From assembly GCA_949825025.1 (NCBI GenBank), contig OX463785.1, forward strand, positions 15,935,971-15,999,970: a DNA stretch of 64,000 nt. The letters run 5' to 3'. Shown one piece after another: positions 33,001 through 42,700 of the stretch. Position 1 is the stretch's first letter. The number at the start of each line of letters is the position of its first letter. Made by a program: the position numbers and the translations under genes. Under the pieces are notes generated by a model. The model was given only the letters and a program-made list of their open reading frames with translations, did not search any database and was not told where the DNA came from. Source of the DNA: Siphlonurus alternatus (lineage: Eukaryota; Arthropoda; Insecta; Ephemeroptera; Siphlonuridae).

Positions 33001-33678
33001 GGCACGCTCGGCAGGGGAGAGGGGTGCAGCACGGCACGGACACTAGCCACCTCCACCAGGGGGAAGCTCTGTGTGCAAGCGTCTTGACGTTCTGTCGGGA
33101 GAGGGGATGAGAGTTTAGAATGTTTAGATTGGTATGGTAAAATTCTACACCTTAAGGGTAAGATAACACGAACAATCGATTGTTGTTAGTCCCATTTGAT
33201 TAACATGTAAACCTTAGCAGCCTCATAATAATTCTGAATTTTTTTTTAGAGACAGTTCTTGGCATTAAAAAAATATGGAAAAAATTTCAAAACAATCGGA
33301 CGATCCAATTTTTTTAAATGAATTTTTTAAATTTTCAGTATAGGGCTTTCCCGTGGAGACCGAAACTAAAAAATTAATTTAAAAAAATTGGATCGTCCGA
33401 TTGTTTTGAAATTTTCTCCATATTTTTTTTAATGCCAAGAACTGTCTCTCAAAAAAAATTCAGAATCATTATGAGGTTGCTAAGGTTTACATGTTAATCA
33501 AATGGGACTACAACAATCGATTGTTCGTGTTATCTTACCCTTAAATACAAGTTTTTGGGGAAAAAATTGTTTTCACCCTGAATGGAGGATAATAATAGAA
33601 AAACAATTTTTTCAATGTGAATATATGTAGCTAAGATTATTAATTTATAAAATTTTCAATATTTTTAAAAAATAAATA

Positions 33679-33762
<84 letters not shown>

Positions 33763-36700
33763 CTCCAACAAATTTCTGAGAATTTACAAAACATATTTTG
33801 AATTTACAGACACTTCTTATACTGTGGGTATGCTCGCTTCACTGTCAACAGACAAGGATGTACAACTCACGTGGTGGGAAGGAGAGGTTGAGACTATGAG
33901 GGTAAGTCAGCTCCCTGCCGTCTCCCCGGAAGACGCTCATCTCCGCGGCCTGGTGGGAGGGGGAGAGGGAGGAGCGGCCCGCGGGGAAGTCCTGCATTCG
34001 CTCCCACATTCTTTTGGCTCTCAGAGCAAGCTCTCGCCATCGCAGCAGCATGCGACGCACCCGCCGAGCCTTCAGGCTGGCAAACAACTCTCGAATCTCC
34101 TCCGCCCTGTAAGAAAAAATCAGTTTCTTCATCAACAGAAACAATCATTTTTAGGAGCTGTCTAATGTAAGTAGGGGAAAGAAATTCAAGTTTGGTGAGT
34201 ACTGTAGTGTTTTACTCACATAATTTGAGAAGTTTGAGATATGTATTACATAATTTTTTATGAATATATATTTACAAATTATAGGATATCTTGAGATAAA
34301 ACAAAACTAGAGTCATACCTATATGTATATAAAATAAGTGCTGTTCATTTAATTTTAAAATTTTAAATTTTATTAAAAAATATATGTACAGTATATAGAT
34401 TTACGCTGAACTCATAAAAAGAAATCTATTAGTTCATGTTTATTATGTTTAGTTTATTGTGATATTTTATAAAGCTTTTAGCACCAATTTTGTCCCATTA
34501 AGATTCTCATTAAAATAAAATATGTATTAATTACATTATAAACAAGGTTCTAAAAATATATTGACTTAATTAACTGTTAATCAGCATGCCTCGTAAGTAT
34601 AACACAAGGCATCGTGATTACTAAGGCTGCAAAAGGGAGCTTTTCAGAGGCGACGAGTGTACTAAAAGTTGACAAGGTGGAAGTAACAGTTCACTGACCT
34701 CTTCCTGCGTGCCTCTGATAACTCTAAGTCCGCCACGGTGCTCAGTTGCTGGTGCACCACCTGGGAAATGACCTCTCGCAAGGTACTCCTGGCCAGGGTG
34801 TCCAGCTGCTGCTTCCTGCGTACCTCCTCACACACCAACTCCTCCACCTCACTGTTCACTATCTCCACGAAGAGTGAGAGCATCACCTGTGGGTCAAATG
34901 AAGGTTGTGGAGTGTTATCTTGAACGAGGGAAGCAATTTTATATAATGAAAAGTACTACATACACTGGCTGTCATATTCATTTTTATTATGTTCGGAGAT
35001 GCTCAAAAGTATTCAGTACAGTACCAAGGATTTTACAAATAAAAAAATAAATAAAATAATTAAATGTGATATGCAGTGTATACATATTAAAATGCAGAGT
35101 TCTTTTGTTTAAACAAGCAGTAAGAATAAAAATATATATTTTTAAATATATACAATGGGATATAAAAAAAAAAAAAAAAATGAAATTAAGGTTAAATAAG
35201 AAAACAAAATAATGATTTCTGGAAGACATTTTTTTACAGTTATTTTGCAACTTATTTTGAAATGCATTAAATTTAATCCTCTTTACATTAACTGCTTATT
35301 TGCTTATTGCATGCTAATGTTTAGAAAAATATTTCCTTTTCTTCTCATATGAATTTTCTGGGTTAATACCACTAACAACGTACTCAAAAATTAAAAGAAC
35401 AAAAAAACTATCCAAACACCTATTTTTTACCTTAAAAAATATAAAATTAACGAAACATAATTTTAGGTGTTCAATCCAAATATGCAATAAAAAATTATGT
35501 CTGTTGCAAAGTCTTCTGCTCGTTGTTAGTAAACAAAGTATTGTTGTGTAATGTCTGTTGCGTGAAAGGAAAAACATGGGACAGTTGTTGATTTACATGT
35601 TAACTTATGGAAAATGACCGTTAATTATAAAATTGAAACAGTTGCCTAGCACCAACAATGCCATTACGTTCTCTGCTCCAGGGCTATGCTCCATTGGGAT
35701 GGGGGTATACGCAGTTCGAGAAAAGTGGACCTTTTAGGCCACGCCTCCTGGTAACCTTATGGGAACTCCACCAACTTTGATGCCAATTTCTCGAGCTCCT
35801 GAGAAATTATGGTGGAAGATGAGACTGTCTGGGGGTAATTTGTGCTGAAAATTACGATTTTTGAATCGTTGAAGTCGACCACTTAACGATAACACCTTCT
35901 TTTTGAGGTTGAAAACTTCCTGTCTTTTGATTGGTCAGTTCCATTTAATGGACTTAAATGCCCATTCGAAAAGTGGACTTTTTTCTGGCCTGTGATTGGT
36001 TCATCATGTTGCTTAGCAACCAATAAAGAGCCGTGAAAAAATCAACAAGCTCTTTGTGGCCAATCAGAAATTAGGAAAGTGGTCTCATATACCAGAACGG
36101 AGCGCGTATACCCGATTCTTATAAGTATAACCCTGCTCTGCTCTAGTGGCAAAATTAGGCACTATGTCGTCCCATGTTTAACAATGAAAAAGGCTTAATG
36201 CGACAGACATTATAAACAATGGTTTGCAATGGTTTGTTACAACCATTGCGAGTAGTAGACTTTGGTCTGTTGTCCATAATCAAGGTCTCACCTCGAGGGC
36301 CGTGACATTCAGCTGCTCCTTCTGGTGCTCGGCTCGCAGTCTGAGGGCCTCCAACGCCTGCGCCCGCGCTTTTTGTTCCTGACGTGCACTCTCTAGAGCC
36401 TCGTTACATAACTCCCTGCAAAAACAAAGGGACATTTTAATGTTTTCGTAAAAACAGAAAGTAATAATAATATTGTTTAATTTGTCTTTGTTATCAAAAT
36501 TTGTACCCTTATAAGTTGTTTTTATTTTAATAATGAGGAAAATTAGTGATGGATTTAAAAAGCAAATTGCTATTGTTGGCTGTTGAATAGCAGCAAGATG
36601 TCTTTGTATATTTTGGCAATTTGCATTTTTATCTTATACTAATTTTATTAAAAATTCCCCTTTTTAAGCTGCTAGTTTGTCCAAAAATAAATATTAGTAG

Positions 36701-39700
36701 AGCTCCAACGATACTATTATAATAATGGTGAACATTCATAGTAAATAAAGCTAATATTTTTATTTCATCAGAAGGGTAGACTGAATTAAATAGTTTTTAT
36801 TTAAATTCCAGCAATTAAAAAAAAGTCATGTTATGACAGAGAAACTGAATCCTTTTGTCCCTCTCACGTAAGGTTGAAACTCACCTAATCATGATCATGG
36901 TGGTCTGTGACATACAGGTGTTGCCAGCTTGCCTTGCTCGCACGGCCAAGCGCCAGTCATTGAGAATGATGGTAGCGATTTCACCAACCTCTCCGGGGAT
37001 CACTTCTGACATAATCTGCTGCAGAACGTTTGCCGTACGCTGTGGGTGGAAAGAAGTCAGGTCAGAATTTAGTTGGTTATCAGGTGTTGTGTTGGAATGC
37101 ATGAAACTTCAATGAATAATATTGTGCCTGCTTTGCTCATGATGAAAGCTTAAGACACCAAACTTTAAATAAACAAAAACGATTGTTTGAATTTAAGATC
37201 TAACATGGGCAATGAGCAAGAGCAATTTACTGATAAATAATAAAATAAAATACATGATTTTTAGCATTTTTTACAGTTAGGATTAGTATTAGGAGCCCCA
37301 GAGAGCACTGTGAACAATGTTGAAAAACAAGTTCCGCCATTGGTAACCAACCAACCACAGTTATTTATTTATTACTGTATTATTTTTTTTTATCCTAGAT
37401 CCCCTTTATGTTACAGTACTGTACCTGTCATTATCTGCTTATTTTAAGCTAATAATAACATTAAGTTTCTATCCTTTCCGTACATGTTTACTACTTAACA
37501 TGCTACTATAACTCGTAACCTACCTTCTGAATAACTTGAGGGTCCACTGCAGTTCTGGTAGATATTGGTGCTGGCAATGAAAAGTTGAAGGTAGATTGCC
37601 CGAACACGGAGGGTTGAGAGAATGGCAACTGGGCAGGCTCTCCTCCGAAGATAGATTGGCCGGGGGTTGGCAGGCTGAACACTGGCTGGGTGGGCAGAAT
37701 GAACACTGGTTGGCTGGGAGCTGCGACAGATTGGTCTCGAGGGTCCAGCAGTTCTCGAGCACTGGCCGTCAACATGCCGGTACCAGGTTCAAAACTGGAG
37801 ACAGGCTCACGGGGGACCGAAGAGATTTCTGCCATACTGCAGCCGGCTATCACCTGAGGAACAAGAAATATAATAGAATGGTTAAGAATAATAACTACAG
37901 TATCAGTCAAATTAATTTTGTTATGTACTGTAATCAAAAGGTGTTTGCAGAGCTAAAACAAATTGTCGGAGAATAAGCAAACATTTTATTTTTACATATA
38001 TGCATGCCCGAAACATGATCTATATAAATGCTTCAAGTCGCTATGTATTATAATACTCATTTCTATAAATAAGGTCTACCGCTGGCTTGAAAATGCAACA
38101 AATTGAACATCATACTGTGCTCTTCTCTACTATTAATCGTCTAAAAAAATAACAATAATAATCATGTTTCACTTTCTTTTTTAGGCTTAGAGTTTATATT
38201 TGAGAATAAATTCTGTCTAAGACATTTCCTTTTAAACAACTTTACTCTATGATTTTAAAGTAAAAGGGAATTCTGAAAATACAGTACACTTGAAATTTCT
38301 TTCACAAATGTAATAGTAAGGTTGAAATAAAAATTGTCTTGATGAATGGCTCACCTCTGCCAGGGAGACTTGAAGCTGACTCTCCACCAGATTTTGAGCT
38401 CTCTTGACAGGCACGGTAGTGTCAGGGTGGGCAAAGGAGAGGCGGGAGAGCAACACGAAGCCCTGCTCAACGCTGGCGTCAAGTCCGTGCAGCTCAGCAA
38501 AGCGAGAGGCCTCTTCTCCACTCTCAAAACCAAGCTGGCGGACCAGCTCAGTCAGCGGGAACTGCAAGACAGAAAAACAGAGGAGCTGTAGATCACACTT
38601 TTATCATTTGCGAATTGAATGCGTGAAATAATAAAAATAATTTACTTGTTGCTAGACACAAATTTAAATGTTGGTCCATTTAAATTATTTAAAGATTTAT
38701 AAAATTATTTTTTTTAGGAAAGAATTAATTGTTGATGTGATTTAATTTTTTCAAAATATCCATGCAGTGTAGTAAATCATGAAAACTATATTGTAGTAGA
38801 CTTAATGTAATTTGGGATTATTTTTCAACCAAATTTAAAAAAAATTATTGCCCTATTAATGATTTGTTGAATGAAATTCATGACAGAAATAACACCAATA
38901 TAACCACAGAAAAATAAATATGATATTGAAATAGCCTGGATAATGTCTTCATCAGAGGATATGCCATTTCCTCCCTAAGAGACACAATAGTTTGGTTTCC
39001 ACGGTAACCACAAAATCAACACACCTGAACAGATCCTCTTACTGACGAGCAGAGTGCCCTGGTGAGTATCTCGAGAGCCTTTGACCTGGCCTGCGTGAAG
39101 TAGCGTATGAGGATGGCGGCTGCCAGGAATCCCGCGGCACGCACCAGCTTGAAGAAGCGTACGTAGTTGTGGTGGCTGAGCGCTAAGTACGCCTGCACCG
39201 CTAATTGCACCTGGGGTGAGGCACGCACCTCTGCACTGAGCTGTTGGACCTCCCTGTGGGAAACAAGATTGTCAGTAATTACCTACACTATCAGATGTAA
39301 TGTTTTCTGCATAATCATTGTATGTAAAAATTGAAATTTTTAGATACATAAAAAATAACATGAAGAGGTAAGCCAGCAACATTATTACCTCGCCCATCCA
39401 CAGATAGACCTCCACTGTAGTCTATTTTTACATATTCTACTTGCTTCAGATACACTCATGATACAGTACTCTTTTGTCTTTTACACTCTCTATTGCACAA
39501 ACTACTTCTGACACACCTTTTCTTCAAACATTCTGCAATCACCTCCAGCTAAACCTTTTTTGGTTTCGATTTTTTTTTTTTTTTTAATTATTGTATTACA
39601 GTACTGTATTATGCTTGACACTTCACATTAATGGTACAAAATGCTGTAGTAAAATGATAAAAAAACAAACAAACAAAACAAAAATTAAATTAAACTTTTG

Positions 39701-42700
39701 AGAAAAAAATTGGGAAAAATAATTTCCTTTCTCCCTAAATCTGAATAAACTAAAGAATTAAATTTATACATTTTACAAAATGGGGAACATTTTTTAAATA
39801 AAATTTAGATAATAAATTAGTAACTACAGTATTACCATTTATTTGCTGTATTTTCAAGGGATGCTGTAATTTTATTAAAATTCTAACTTTTTTAAAATTC
39901 TAACTTTTAAACACATTTTATAGAGCTTACTATTTACTCTTTTTTTTTACCTTATCCCTGCAATGAATTTTAAAATTCATAATCTCTTTTGGAGAATACA
40001 ATAGATTTTCACAAAGCAGTTAGCACCAATTGAGAAAATGTCAGTACCAATTTTAAATCAGTGCCAAGATGTTTGTGAAAACCAGTACTATTTATTTCGT
40101 CTGAACTCACCACATTGCGTCTCCAGTGTTTAGGTTGAGTAGTGCGACGTAGGCTCTAAACTCTGGTTCGTTGGGACACTCCTCCCCTCTGAGGGCCATG
40201 TCGTGGTACATGTGCTTGAGGGTCTGCAGACACTTGGCCAGGTTCTCAGTGTTGATCTTGGGGTCAAACACCCCCAGCTCCTCCTGGGCGAGACGAGCAG
40301 AGCACGCAATGTGGAAGCGAGCACATTGCTCTACCAACGTCACTGCATTGCTGTCACATAGCTCCTGTTGAGTTATGTCCTGAGGAGAAGATAGGATCAA
40401 TGTAAAATATGGTGTGAAAGAGTGGCTATAAATAATTACAAATGAACGCAAATGATGTCATTATCATTAATCCTTAAAGGGGGACTCTACGGGTCCAACA
40501 ATGTATTTTCTACTTATATGTAAAACTGAATAATTGTAGGATAAATTAAAACAGTGTTAAGTTTTTTGTAGCCTAGAAAAAAAAGGAGTTAACTTGTACA
40601 GTATTTGTATTTAACATATCTTAAATTGTACAAGTTTGTTACGTATTTATAGTACTGTATTTAAACGTTATTTTCTGTTTATTGGATTGTCAAACATTTA
40701 AATTTGAAAACTGAAAAGATATAATTTTTCAATATTCTCAAAATTGCTGTTAAATTCATGGTTTAACTTTTTAATCTAATTCTATGAAGGCTAGAAGAGC
40801 CTTTAATATTGTTCTTATTGAAAGGCACAGAGTGCTTCAAGAAAATACAATTCAATCAACCAATCTCTCCTACGTACCTTCCGGATGGCCCTTGTCCTGT
40901 CCCACAGAAAAAAGTACCAATCTCCGAGGTTCTCTCCTTCATTGTCCACTCGAGATGCTACGTGAACAAGAAGGTGGTTCATCGTAGCTCGTAGTACTGG
41001 CGAGGGGCGTAGTTCGTGAGGCAGGGGCAACTCCTGGTCGGCAGAACTACGGGAGTACTGCTTCACTGCGAGGGCATGGACCATTCCGCTGCCACTCTGT
41101 GGATAAAAGGACGATGTCAATAGAGTCTTCAAGTGTTCCCCGGCGGGAAAATTTTCTCCATAAGCCACCATGTTAGGGAATTGGATTTTTTTTCTCATTA
41201 ACTAACTATTAATTTGAACCCATCTCCTACCCCCCATTTAGGGGTCTTCTGATAATGAATCAAGTTACTTTTGCCTAAAAAATTTCTTAATGCCAAAAAA
41301 GCAATTTCATTTTTTTTTTTTTTTTTTACATAGGTTTAGATAGGACGGTGGGAACACCACAAAATCAGTTGACTTGAAGCCTCTGTTGGTGTAAGTCAGC
41401 CAGCAAAGAGCCAAAGAGATTTTTTAACAATTTTATTATTTTATACTAGCATCTAGTGTTGTGTATGAAACTAATTTTTTCTTAACTAACTTTTATTAGA
41501 GTAATTTTTATTACTCTAATATAATTATATAGAAATTATAATTTTTACTATAATTTTATAAAGTTAACTTAGCATTAAAATGAGATCACTTGTCATCAAA
41601 CAAAATAGACTAACAAATTAAGAGTCAAACTCCTAACAATATGGTACAGTATCATGGAGAATGTTTTCTGTTTCCTAATTAGCTCCACATTTTTTTTTTT
41701 TTTATTATTATTTATTGTTAACCTCAAATAAACAGCTATACTGTAATATATTTACTGTTGAAATAGCTTGAATAAACAATAACAGACAGAAATAAAAAAA
41801 GGTAAATGAACTTGTTTTTCACATTATCTCACCTGCAGTTGTTCGAAGGAGCCGACTTGATGTCTGTCTTCTCTCATGTACCTCTCTTTCTCAGGACACA
41901 TGTCTGGACATGTCCCTACTGTACGCTGGGCAGAAGCAAGGTCAAACTGTTTGGCACGACCTGCAATGAACACCAATAAACAACTGCTTTCATCTTTTGG
42001 TCATTCCGCGGTCTTAATCACCCCAGCGGAGTATAGACAGAGCCGTAAGCTGCCTTCCTCTTACCAACTCCTTCATCTAGTAGCCAGTCACACCCATCCC
42101 AAGTCGCGAAAAGTCTGCCGTGTTCGGGATTTGAACCGGGGACCTCTCAGACGAGAGCCAAGTGTACTAACCACTACACCAAAGAGTTGGTTGGTCATTA
42201 GAAATACTCACGTAGTCTTAGCAGTTTATCTCGTGCCTCCATGACATTATATCTCTCTTCATTAGTAAAGGCTGGTTTCCGGATCACCTCCATCAGTGCT
42301 GCAGTTCCCGCAACACTTACTGGTGGAGCAGTAGTTGCAGGTCGAGCCACCGGTATGAGAGGAGCCACCGTAGCTGGTCTGACGGTGCTCGCAACTGTGG
42401 CTGGTCGTACAATGCTGGAGGCAGCGGCAGGACGGGTGATTGTAGAGCTTGGTTTGGGAGCGTCTGAAGGCTTCTTTTTAGGAACACCAGCCACACGAAG
42501 GAATCTGTCCATACGGGATTGTGCCGGGTTGCTTTTGGACTTGTCTCTGAATAAGAAAAAGGGGAATTAAGTTATTAGGTTATTCTATACTCAAATTCTT
42601 TCTACTGTTTTTTCTATTAAAATAATTTTACTAGATGTTACAGTATATTGAAAAAAAAAAATACTACAGCATTTTAGAAGTTCCTATAGGTATACAGTAT

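Noticed and set aside
37596..37976. 126-codon plus-strand frame
   Set aside because: Antisense shadow of GANP exon 10.
42100..42194. Functional tRNA gene
   Set aside because: A and B boxes are clear but the acceptor arms do not close and a SINE body follows.
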